Shown one piece after another: positions 11,300 through 22,200 of a DNA stretch of 64,000 nucleotides; the stretch's first letter is position 1, and each line of letters begins with the position of its first letter. The stretch spans positions 142,513-206,512 of the forward strand of contig DF236992.1 of the NCBI GenBank assembly GCA_000708835.1, in the 5' to 3' direction. The notes under the pieces are model-generated. The model ran no database searches. It saw only the letters and a program-made list of their open reading frames with translations, and was not told the origin of the DNA. Source of the DNA: Klebsormidium nitens. Lineage: Eukaryota; Streptophyta; Klebsormidiophyceae; Klebsormidiales; Klebsormidiaceae. Both the position numbers and the translations under genes were made by a program.

Positions 11300-12720
11300 T
11301 GCGAATCTAGCCTTAGAGCTTTTCGACCCCGAATGGTGTGCATTGAGCCCCCCAAGTCGGAGGTCCATTCCTACAATCTGCAGTCATTACGAGAAGCAAC
11401 GAGTGCGCCCGCATTTCCAACGCTTTTTCGGGGAGCCCCTTCTGTTAGCTGGCGCACTTCCGCCCTTTCTCATGTGTAGCTTCGACACACTACTTAAAAC
11501 GTGACGACTCGTTGCTCATTCTATGTGAGCGCTCCCCCACCAGCACTTGCACAAAACCGGTGTCACTCTCTGCCCGGCCCTTTTGCATCTATGGACCGGG
11601 CGCCTAGACGCACCTTGCTCTGATGTTGTGATGTCACTGTACCTTGCGCTCGTCCAAACGATCACTCGGAGTCAACACCCGTTGAACGCTTCAGCGTGAT
11701 ATGACTTCCCATACCCATTGTTGAATAGTCTGAGATATTGGGCGCCATCGTTTTTCGCTTATGCCCCGCCTCCGCTTCTCAGCGTTGATCTTCCGCTGAA
11801 GAACGGGCCGGTCGGCGGGCTTGACAGTCGTTAGGAACCCGGCGAGAAGCTTCTACCGGTGCTTCCAGCCAGAGACAAACGAGGGACCACCGCGCCGAAA
11901 AGGACTTTGGGTTGAGTTGGACCCCTTTCTGAAAGTTTGCTCTAGGAGGCGTCCAGAACACTTCTGCACTCCAAAGGCTGTTGCATCCAAGAGAAGGTAC
12001 AGATACAGGCACGGTGTCCACACGTCTCGATCTTGGAAGAACGGGATCGTATATGAGAGCGCAAACCATTTTGCAGACCCGAATAAGTTCCGAAACAAAA
12101 AACCATTTGCATCCTGCTTGCTGATCTTAAGCATCGCCCCTGCAAACACGGATACGCATTGGAAATAACCTCCATCTCTCCATCATCGCATGGCTGCTGG
12201 CATTGCAATCCGTGACCCCTAATGAAGATTTTTACTGAAAGCCGTACCTCGACCGAAACGCCCTTGAATAGAAATCGAAATGACCGGAAAGTGTCTCGAA
12301 TCAGCTCACAAACATCTAAAAGCAAACAGCTTAGGAGCCAGTCTTTGCATCAGCAAGAACCCACCTGTTCAGGAGTTCGAACACGTTGGCCCGGTGTTTC
12401 ATTCCCCCTCACCTTACGCGTTCCGCTGTAGTGTATACCCCGCTCCTTTCAGGGGCCCAGCTTCTTCCGCCCCGTTTCCTTCCCTCAGCCGCTTCCTCCC
12501 CTCAGCTCTTGTCACCCGATTGATGGCCTAGATCGCTCATTCTGCCCGCATTATGATCGACCCCTGAGCGCTCCTTTTCCACCGCTGCCAGCGCCGACAG
12601 GCTGCCCTTCTTTTTCTCCACCGGTAGCGGGTTCCCAAATGGTCAGGCTTGTTGACCGCCAGAATCGCAAGGATGCCTCCTGGGGCGGGAATGGAGGCAG
12701 AAGCTGAAGGGCTGCACACA
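11300..12720 (-). pseudogene. Decayed inverted copy of the 3' end of RTEL1
   Basis: Read on the minus strand, this segment aligns in order with 48024-49838 of the intact RTEL1 gene. 12629-12719 matches the start of exon 14 (P-G-G-I-L-A-I-L-A block). About 12430-12531 matches 48590-48720. 12353-12405 matches the end of exon 14 together with its splice donor. 11781-11900 matches the exon 15 region around K-P-A-D-R-P. About 11606-11660 matches 49500-49555, and 11330-11470 matches the RING finger. Frameshifts and stops interrupt every block. The part equivalent to about 48190-48590 (the disordered insert of exon 14) is missing. Since a splice donor and intron-derived sequence remain, this is a DNA-level duplicate and not a processed retrocopy. 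It lies about 36 kb from, and inverted relative to, its parent. Confidence 0.85.
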
Positions 12721-14181
12721 ACTCAGAATATCAACAGTCAAAACACCTTTTCTGAAATGAAAGTGCTTCTGCTAAAAGCAAGCGCCTATCATCACCCAGG
12801 GGCACAAGGGGCAGCAAATCATGCGCAATTGAAAGGCAGATCGTCAAACCTTTGGATGGTCTTCCAGTGTGGCCGGCTCGCTTCGTCAGGTTGAAACTTT
12901 GAAGAAGAAGCGCACGACCTACGCTTTGCTCTCATTATAGTAAAAGTGTGTGGGCAAACGGTCCGATGCAGCAATGACTGCTGACCTGCAAGATTGTTCT
13001 GACGGAGCAATTCGCTGCAAAAATTTTGTTACATTCAGAATAGTCAATCAAAGAAACAGCTTGGCAGAAAGGACGTACCCTAAACACCCTAGGGCATTGG
13101 GCTTCGCACACTATCTCGCACAAAGAAACCAAAGAAGTCTTCAATACCAAAAGGAGCAATTGCTGCCCACCAGTCTGACAACACCTCCGGTGGTGAAGCC
13201 CGCACTCCCCGCTAGCTTTTCAGAACTTATTGCAGCCGCAAGTGCGCGCCTCTGACCATTAGCCCTCTTCTCCAGTCCCCTTGTTACAGTATATTGGGGA
13301 AGCTTGCTCAACCGTATCTGATGACCGCGCCATAACGTTGTCGCCGGCAGTCCAACCTACTAGTAAAGCAGGTGGCCTCCACACAGGCATTGATGCGCCC
13401 TTGCTTGCCGAAGGGTCTCCGCTGGCAATTTCGTATCACCGCCACTACTGCGGCTCTGAAGCCTTCACATTTGTTTTCCACCTTTTCCGAAACTGCCCAC
13501 CGGAGCCTTTCACAGCAAACCCACCAACTCAACCCATTGGCCTGCATCCAGGTTGCCAACGCGCTGGTCATACACTGATGTTGCGCAAAGGAGTGGCCCC
13601 GGCTGAGTTTTCCCTTTTGCCGCCCTACGTCTCTGTAGATGCTTGGGAAATCTCAACGTCTTTCTGCAGAACAACAAACAGTGAGCAAGCACAGCGCAGC
13701 AAGGTCGTCGAAAACCTGCTTAATTCTACCCTTCTACTAAGCGCTGGACACCATGGCTGGCATGGGGCTGCCATGGCGCCTGCCCTCACCCTACTGCTCC
13801 ACCGAATGCTGTACACCGTGCATCATGCATGCAGCAAAACTTCAATAATAAATGCGCGGTCCTCGGAGGAAACCCGCGCGGCCGATCTTCATGTCAGCTT
13901 GAGACGGCACATCCACCGACACCGTTCTGAGTCAGGGCTAGGTACCTATTGAATTCTCCATACCGTACCGATCTCTATCAAGAAACGGCGAAAAGAGCCG
14001 GCCGGCTTTTTCAATTCAAGGTGCGCTAAGCTAGCAATTCAGGCTGTTGCAATGATCGCGCAAGGAGCTGTGGGTACGCGAATCGAAGGAGGCGCTTTGG
14101 CACCAAGCAAGCAAGCAGCAAGCAAAGGAGCACCACCTGGCGCCAGTAGGTTGCCAGGTTGCGGCCATTAGTCTTGCCGCC
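12721..14181. other. Intergenic, upstream of KDTA
   Basis: No convincing gene. A 223-codon open frame at 13281-13952 is the longest but has no domain, no splice context and competing frames on the other strand, so it is not called. Near 14100-14125 there is a short CAAG-rich simple repeat. The region just before 14182 should hold the KDTA promoter and 5' UTR. Confidence 0.4.
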
Positions 14182-17100
14182 ATGGCGGATACATTGCAGC
14201 TGCAGGTCTACCAGATCTTGGGGAGGTTATTCAGCCCGGTAGTGCCAAAAGTCTGGACAGAAGATGAGTGTCTGCGACAGCGGCTGGGACACGCCTCAGT
14301 GGAACGACCACCGGGACTACTCATCTGGATCCACGGCGTCTCGCTCGGTGAGCCCCATTGTGAGCTGTGATCTGAGCTGCTCTTCTGTTCATTGATCGCA
14401 CGACTAGTCATGTGTTCCAGTACTTCACAAGGTGCACCCCTTTCACAATTGGCACTTGAATTGGCCGGCGAAAAGCTGTAGGGAACAGTTGCTATGACGT
14501 GGACACAACGCCACGAATGTCTGGTTTCACTCGAGTACGGTTGAGTGCAATGCTACCCCAAAGCTACTGCAGATATGCGTTCCACGGATCTGCTGGACGA
14601 TGGGGGAGCAAAATTGACCTCCAACCTTCACGGCATTGTGCCTGTCCAGGTGAAACCCTCGCCGCGCTTCCGCTCGCCGAGCACTGTCTTGCCGCAATCC
14701 CATCCGCCCATGTGTTGATGACCACCGTCACTCAAGCGGGCATGTGAGGATCCTGAAACTCAATCAACCATCTGGAGTCTTGATTCCAAGACGAAAATGA
14801 TTCTGCAGTGCGACTTCTTGAAGGGACTCTTGAAGTGAAGCTCCTGAGACTGTTGAGGCACAAAGGCAAACAGGATCCATATTTACAGTAGTATCTACGT
14901 GTCGGAGGTGAACCACCCTTGGTCTTTTTGCTGCTTGTACTTCTATCCTTTCAAATCCTCTCAAAAGCCTCACCGGTCCTTCTTTGCCTCTGCCCAGGGA
15001 CCTCCTCCGGCGGAGAAGGCCGGAGCGCGCCAGCTGTCAGGTGGGCGCTTGAGCCGGGGGGGCGGACCCTCCAATGATTGCAAGCTTGTGTAGATCTTTC
15101 AAACCCACCAGTATGTTGATCTTAATGTAGGAGCAGTTTCTACATGGAAACTTCCTCCGAAAATCCAGCAGACAGAGACTGTGCAAGAAGCCTGTCATTC
15201 GTTTCCACAATCTCAAAAGAATCCCAATCTGTCCGACTCGATTATGGGTTTGATGGGGACGGGGAACAGGATCACAGCCTGTGTCGAGGTCCTCACCAGC
15301 AGACTTTGATCAGATGCTGGTCAAGGGTGTTCCAGAATTTGCAAGTATGCTGGGTTCATCAACGGGCTATGGCCACCGTCTGCTATACTAATCCTGCTGA
15401 AGTTCGACGGTGCTATTTCTGCAGTTTCTGCCACTGGACACCCCTCAAGCCGTCGGACGTTTCTGGTCCCATTGGCGCCCAGACGCAGGCATCTTCTTGG
15501 AAGGGGAGCTGTGGCCGACGCTCATCCACACAGCACAGGCCAACAAGGTGAGTGGAGCTTATAAGTCCTTTCGGTTTCAGCTGCTCTGACCTGCTACCTG
15601 CATCATTATTCGAAGTGTCAGGCTTGGGGCACAAAGACACACTGATACTTAACCTTTGCTTTCCTTCCTGTCCCAAATTGCCCACTGCTGAGCTCTGTAG
15701 TGAGCTCAAGAGAAGCTGTGTGCCGTGCCCCAGGAAGATCCATCCTCATTGTGCGTTTATGGCCTCAGGACTTGTAAGAAGTTTGGTGGTTATGCAAGCT
15801 GGGTGCCTTGTTGAGCATATCATGTGCGCTCCCTCTGTATGAGCACTTTCCACTCGACCTGACTAATTCTGACCCAATTCCGCAACTTCAAGCCTTGCTG
15901 GCTTCTTCCCCATCATTGGCTTCTGGCATCAAGTTTTGAGTCCTCTCTTCTACCGTCTTTGCAGTGTCCTTTGGTTTTTGTGAATGCCCGCATGGGCCCC
16001 CGTTCCTTCCGCCGTTGGTCCTACCCCTTCCTCCGGCCCCTAGTCCGGGAGATGCTCCAGCGCTTCCACGTCATCTGTCCGATCGTGAGTAGCTGCATCC
16101 CGACTTCCCAAATGTCGCTGAGAGCAGCCAGACTGCTGTTGTAGCGTGGCCCTGACAGAAACGGAAGCCGTTTGAGTCAGTAAGCACAATCAACAACCCG
16201 ATTCCCGTTGGCTTTTTGCCAGCCACTTCAGTCAAACCGTCGGTCGCGCCCTTGGCAGTACCCGATGACCAAGGGTGTCTCCTCTCTTCCGCACACTCTC
16301 GTTTGCTTGAACGCATGCCTTGTTGACGGACATGCTGAACCCCAATGGGGTCCTTTCATTTGATTAGTAGTCCTACCTTTCTCTTCGAACACGTAGAAAG
16401 CTCGTCCTTCTCCCCGTTTGGAGTCCGCCTTATCCCTATCGATGTTGCTGTGCAAGGCGCTGACTTCTCGCCACGTGGCAGGCTGCAGGACACCCACGAA
16501 GCGATCCGGTTGCAGCTCCTGGGGGCCAGCGCCGGGCAGATCCGGTTCGCCGGCGACCTCAAATACGGTGAGCAGAGCGCGGCTGTCGTCCCCATATACA
16601 CAAGTAGGAGATACAGGATTGGAATACCAATGTAGAATCTTATGCTTGCTTCGACAACAGTGTAAGGATAGTCCAAGTCTAGGCGTACATAACTGTGGAA
16701 AAAGGTCAACGATGAAAGATCGCCCGCTTGCTGAACGATGAAGGCAGTGGGCACGTAAGCAATATGGCCGATCTGTCAATTGCTTCTGAGGCACTCGGGT
16801 TTTTTATTCGATGTGTTGTGGACTTCGCGATGTCCTTGTGAATCCGCTTGTGAACCCTTGTGAATCCTGACGCCTTGAAACTGCAACGATATGGAGCGGG
16901 CTTATACAAAGTCGGTTTCGACCTTCGTCTCAGTGACGGCCATTGTATCCTGGAAGATTGCCCCCTCTTAGACTGTAAACTTGAACTGCTTTCCCGCCAG
17001 AATGGGACTGGCCTACGCATACTCCTCCACGAGTTGGGATTGCCTCCCCTCTTGTTCCTTTTTCTCAATATTGTACTAAGCAACATCTGCTTTCAAGACG

Positions 17101-19795
17101 CCGCTCCACTCCAGAAACAGCCATACCGTTCTTTCGATCTCCGTTGACAAGCTGACGCCTCTCCCTTCCGCTGTCAGCTTCTGCAGGGTATGCCGTCTCC
17201 CCTCCCGCCACTGATGAGCCCATCAGGGCCGCCGCGGGCCGCCCCATCTGGATCGCATCCAGCACCCACGAAGGCGAAGAGGAGGGTACGCACTTGGCTT
17301 GACCTCTCTTGCCTTGACTGTTTTGCGAATCTTCCTTGCTCGATCTTTGACGGCTGCCGAAGTTGACTACCTCTTTTGGAGGCCTTGTCGGAAGCCAGCT
17401 TCGATACGTCGGTCCAACCAGATACAATCCCCAACCGCAAGCATATTATCCGGTACTCGCAAGAGGGGTTCAAAAGCGGACTCGGGTTATAATGTCACGG
17501 GAGTCACGACCTTGCGAAAGCTGCCTCCAGGGGCTTACCTAGACCACTCATTCGTACTGCAAATGCTGAATTGGGACGACCTCTTCGTACCTTCCTTTTC
17601 GCCCGGCCTGGGATCGGCTCAACCCCTCTCACCATCTCACAAGGACACGTGTCGAATCAGGTGAAGCCAGCGTGGCATTCTTCCGGGAGTTGGATCCGCA
17701 AGTGTCACGTCATGCACCTGGTCGGCCTCTTCTGCTTTCTGTCAATGCGATCATGCCCTCGTACCCCGCCAACTCAACTCCAAGAGCGGAATTCTGAGGT
17801 CTCCGCCGCCTGAACGCAGGTTTCCCGTCTCTCGCAGTAATCTGCTCAGTCCACCTTCAACTTTCCCCGACGCTTCCGGCTCTGCTGACGGTCCTGGCCC
17901 CCCGGCACCCCGCCCGCTGCGCCACCGTTGCGGCCATGCTCCAGCGGGCCGGCCTGACCGTCGCCAGGCGTTCGCTGGGAGCGGCGATAACGCCAAAAGT
18001 GAACGTCTACCTAGTCGACACGCTTGGTGAGTTGGCGGAACTCGTGACGTCTGCTGATTCTGTCGTTTTTGTTCCCTTACTCTTTCCCGGTTTATTTTCC
18101 AAGCAGGCCTGTTTTGCGTCCGTTCCCCAGCATGACGTCAGTGGAAGTAAAACAATATGCGGTGCTGTTAGCGCATGACGCTGGGAGACGGAACCTGCCC
18201 ATTCGACCCGCCTGAGCGAGTTCCGCTGGCGTTGTTATTCGACACTCCGTTATCTTGGACCAGCTGGCAATGAGGCCTCAGAGTGAGGGGGTGTTTGTTT
18301 GCAGCGGAAAGCTCCTCAACCCGTCTGACTCGTGATCAACTGGAGGGCACACAAGCAGACGGACGTGGAGATAGAATCCACTGGGACTTGCCTCTTAACT
18401 TCAGCCGCTTGAAAAGCGGGCTCTCGAAAACTACTCAAGACCGAAGACTCATGAAAGGAAGTCAACAGAAAGGCACTTGCGTGTCAAACGCAGTTCTGAA
18501 ACCTCCTTTTTCTCTCAGGTAGAGTCGCTTAAGTAATTTTCCCAGGTTGGTGGATGGCGCACAGCCCCTCCATAACGGAGACGTAACTCGCTAAGCTGGA
18601 TAGTGGTCCGCTCAACAGAGACCAACGAAACAAGCGTGTTAGACAGTTTCTACAGGAAAGACAGCTTTATAGCTCATCTCCGCACGCATAAGACTCCTAG
18701 TCCGCTAGTAAAAGCGATGTGCTCAATCTGCAGGCGAGCTCGCGACGCTTTACGCCTTGGCGCCCGTCGCTTTCGTGGGCGGTTCTCTCTTTCCGCACCT
18801 CGCGGGGCACAATCTGGCGGAACCGGCGGCCAGCGGCTGCGCCTTGCTCACAGGTGAGCGCCTTTGCAATCCTCGATTGCGCCTCCTACAGACGCAATAG
18901 CGGTAGACGGAAGTCCAGAAGGTCTTGTGGCGCAATTTACGTGCTGGCACGCTTTTGGTGCAGTTGGTTCTCCGGCTTTCATGCTGGGGAAATCACGTCG
19001 ATTGCCGTATATTATCAGCGTTGCGTGCGAAGGACGACCTTCAATTGTTTTGCTGTCTTATCTGCGACTGTCGTCGGTCGGGCCTGTGAAGGACACGAAG
19101 GCTATGCCGGGCTCGAAACTCCGCTGAAATCGACCTTAAGGTTTAGCCCTAATTTCTGTATGAAAATTCGCTCGTGAAACACGTGTTGTGGGGCCGTTCG
19201 CCTTGTGGCCTTGCACGCTTCGGCCTTATGCTGTGGAGAAGCCGAGTGAGGTCTGGTGTTCAGAACTCAGAAGGTTGAACAGCGTTCTTGGCTGACGCAC
19301 TGCCGCTACACTTCGATTCCTGAACGTCCCTGTAAATGTCTTTGGGGCTCTAGGTCACTTCGTTTCCGCTTATTTAGCAGTCAGCATCCTATCCGGAGCT
19401 TGATTTTGCGCGGGTGTGCCCCAATTGGTGGGCCGTTCCACGTCCCGCTGCAGTCACTTTGTCGTGGAAACAACAGGTATTGAAGACGCATCGTCCACCA
19501 TCCATAAGCCCTCCCAATTTCTGCAGGTCCGCATGTTGGGCACTTTCAGGGCATGGTCCGTGAGTTGGGCGATGCGGTGCAGCAGTTGGCCGATGCGGGG
19601 GAGCTCTCCTCCGCACTCCAAACGCTCTTCTCCAACTCCTTGCTTCTAAAAGCTCGACGAAACACGTCCCGAGAGACGTTTCAGAGACTCAGCGCGCAGA
19701 TTATACAGAGAGTCTGGGCGAACATTGCCCCATCTCTTTTTGGACCAGACGTGCATCTTGACGAGAGTCCGATAACCTCAGAACTGCGGATATAA
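14182..19795 (+). CDS. KDTA: 3-deoxy-D-manno-octulosonate (Kdo) transferase, KdtA/WaaA family
   Basis: Transfers Kdo from CMP-Kdo to a lipid-A-like acceptor; the plant homologue has been reported in mitochondria. Ten exons: 14182-14347, 14650-14743, 14998-15040, 15425-15547, 15965-16084, 16489-16567, 17187-17285, 17838-18026, 18734-18853 and 19527-19795. They join in phase to 433 aa, the normal family length. Signatures in order: W-I-H-G-V-S-L-G-E with the family's catalytic glutamate at about residue 57; P-L-D-T-P-Q-A-V-G-R-F-W; G-E-L-W-P-T-L-I; V-N-A-R-M; R-P-I-W-I-A-S-S-T-H-E-G-E-E; L-A-P-R-H-P; V-Y-L-V-D-T-L-G-E-L; F-V-G-G-S-L ... G-H-N-L-A-E-P-A; and T-G-P-H-V-G-H-F. The start is the only ATG preceding the conserved N-terminus. 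Exon 3 (43 nt) is supported by phase and by the acceptor and donor consensus. A broken copy of exons 7-8 lies downstream at 20600-22200. Confidence 0.95.
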
Positions 19796-20599
19796 ATCTT
19801 GGCTAAGCTGTTGACGTTACCTCAGTTCTCCTCTGTGAGCTGTTGCCTTACAAGCACGGCAAGCGTGTTTGCAAGTCAATGTCGCCGGCATGCTTCTATT
19901 GGTTGGTCCGAAAATAATCTGCATGTATGCTGCATGTTTCTAAAAGTGAAGTTATAGACTGGCCGAGGTTTGCTTTTGGAGACTTATAGCACGTACATGC
20001 TTTGAAGACAGATGATCAATGCGATGCGACATGGATGTACGGCAAAATTAAGGCGTTTTGACTTTGTGGGGGGGCCGGTGCGGCCTCAGTGCATGCAGCA
20101 TGCCGTAACGCGCAGATCTTATTGCCGCGAACAAATCAGACTCGAATTAAAGGCACGACTTCAAAGTATTTATACATGTCGCGGTGCAATCGGGCATGCA
20201 ACATCTGCAATTGAACTAGGGCAATTCCATGGAACCCATCATTCTGTGACGTGTATGCTACCTCGGCTTTTGATTCTTTCCCTCTGCATCACATCACATC
20301 AGAATTGAGCCTAAGACTTTAATTTAGAAGTTGCAATAGGGATATAACATCATAGTGACACACTCACCATGTATGCCATGATCGAGAAGCCTATGGCCCA
20401 TGTGGCTTCAGCGTGTAAAAGAGAACATCACTGACATAAGATCATAAAACTTTTGGACCCAGCGCGGAGCTTGTTTTCCTTCGTCGCACTGGCAAGGACG
20501 AGGACCGTCCTTCGAACGGTTTGGCCGACGTCTTGGTGACAACTTAACGATTAACTGACTCATGCAGCCCAGCTTCAGAGAAGCTGGGCTGCATTATGA
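19796..20599. other. KDTA 3' flank
   Basis: No gene seen. It contains the presumed 3' UTR of KDTA and, at its right end, the perfect hairpin at 20562-20594. Confidence 0.45.
20562..20594. repeat. Perfect 14-bp inverted repeat (hairpin)
   Basis: The arm atgcagcccagctt at 20562-20575 and its exact reverse complement at 20581-20594 are separated by 5 nt (cagag). It lies between KDTA and the KDTA-derived pseudogene. It could be a DNA cruciform, an RNA hairpin or the remains of a small element; no T-run follows, so it is not a Pol III or bacterial-type terminator. Confidence 0.85.
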
Positions 20600-22200
20600 G
20601 ATCTAGTCGGCCTTTCCCTACCGCAATGATTCGTGCGCCAAACAACGTCTCAGAATGCGCCCTTTGTCCCCTAGCTCTCTTTCGTGACAGAGCTCAACCA
20701 GGAAGATCCTGGAGACTCTTTCGAGTTCTTCCGTCTTTTCTCCCCCGATCCGCGATCCGATGCCCCTGGACCTGCCCTTCCGCTTTCAGCTTTCACCGGT
20801 TCCGCCTTCTTCCATCTTCAGACCAGATGAACCCATCAGGGCTGCAGCCGGACGGCCGAGCTGCCGAAGGGCGAAGTGAGAGGCGAACGCGTCATCACTT
20901 GAGATGGTGCAAAATCCTTTCGCCCGCTCTTTTGACGATTGCAAGAACCAGATAGGTTGTTGTCGGATCTTTCCGCTATCTGCAGAATCGATCCAGCTTC
21001 GAAGCGCTGCGAGCTGTACAAGCCATCTTGCATACATAAGCCACAGCAGAGTATTGGCAGAGTAATCTGAATTCTTGCATCTTTGTTCTCACAGAAATTA
21101 TGAATTTGCGAAGCTGGCTTCAGCGTCTGTTCGACTAGCTGCTAACGTTCAACCTGATGTCCGCGACAAGAACGACTTTTGAGTGGCCGTCTCTACAGTC
21201 CGACTTGGGTGATCGGCTTCCTCGACGGACCCTTTGACGTCATTTCATCAGAACATGCTTCGCCTTTTCACAATTCAATGACGTCAGCTTCTCAGATCCT
21301 ACTCTGAGCCGGGGTCCTAGGATCTGAGAAGCTGACGTCAAAGACCTTCTCGGTCCTTATGATACCTGTCGGGCTTCTATTACAATCTTCTCGCCAGCCC
21401 ACGGCTGCGTTGCAGTTCATTCGGCCCTCGCAATCTCTGCACAACGAGTATGATTTCTTCTGGTCCGTTTCCGCCTGATCGCCTCTTCTTCTTCTTCAGT
21501 TGCAGTTGTTTCTCAGCCCATCGTCAGCTTTCTTCGACGCTTTAGGCTCTGCTGACAATCTTAGCCCCCCGGCACCTTGCGCGCTGCGCCACCATTGTGC
21601 GCGATGGTACTCCAGCGCGCCGGCCTGACCGGCACCGACGTTGCCAGGCGATCCTTGGCAGAGGGCATACAGAGGAAGGTTTTGCTGCTAACCAGGTTTG
21701 ATAACCAGGTTTCAGTCTGGTTCTCTGAGTGACCAGCAACCGCTTTATTTCAATGTCAAGAACCTGGTTACCGCCTGAGTCTGGTTACTGGACAATTGAA
21801 GCAGCTTCGAACCAGCCCGTAACCGACTATGGTTTACCCACAACATTCCCTGTGATGACACCGTAATTTGTCGTCTACCCTGACCGTCGCTGGGTGGTAC
21901 CTGGCACCCGCAAAATCACAACCGGGGTCTTAACGCCAGCTACCTACTACTCAAAGCCTTGGTGAGATGGCGGTCCGCTGATCCTGACCTGCGCTCCTGC
22001 TCACTAATACTTGCCGCGATTGACTTCTTTGCCCTGCATCGCACTTCGATCTTTCGAGCAGGCGGCGCATCTCAGCATGAGGTGATTGCAGTAAGTTAAT
22101 GAAAGTGCGGCCTTGCGAGCGTGCAGAATTGATGGTCGACGATCGTACCTAGCTGTTGACTCGCCATGCGAGTTCCACCGACGTTACAATTGCTTCGAAC
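20600..22200 (+). pseudogene. Tandem, broken copy of KDTA exons 7-8 with introns
   Basis: Same orientation as KDTA. 20810-20880 matches exon 7 (gatgaacccatcagggc against gatgagcccatcagggc). Intron 7 is recognisable around 21140-21230. 21540-21665 matches exon 8 (L-A-P-R-H region, then the cctgaccg...gccaggcg block). 21960-22000 matches the exon 8 end and its donor (cttggtgag). Similarity fades near 22170-22200, equivalent to about 18230 in KDTA intron 8. The copy is dead: frameshifts occur in the exon-8 segment and about 250 bp of unrelated sequence rich in aaccaggtt/ctggtt words interrupts it at roughly 21690-21940. Exons 1-6 and 9-10 have no visible counterpart. Confidence 0.8.
21279..21340. 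repeat. Perfect 23-bp inverted repeat bounded by TGACGTCA palindromes
   Basis: The left arm at 21279-21301 and the right arm at 21318-21340 are exact reverse complements, with a 16-nt spacer. The outer end of each arm is the 8-bp palindrome TGACGTCA (a bZIP/CRE-type site), and a third TGACGTCA lies at 21235-21242. The repeat sits in intron-7-derived sequence of the KDTA pseudogene and has no counterpart in KDTA intron 7, so it is probably an insertion or MITE end. Confidence 0.85.

Noticed and set aside
11300-12720. Processed retrocopy of RTEL1
   Set aside because: The copy keeps an intron donor and intron-derived sequence between the exon 14 and exon 15 parts and shows no poly-A tail.
13281-13952. 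223-codon plus-strand open frame
   Set aside because: No domain, signal or repeat that I recognise, no supporting splice context, and several overlapping frames on both strands of similar quality. Length alone is not enough.
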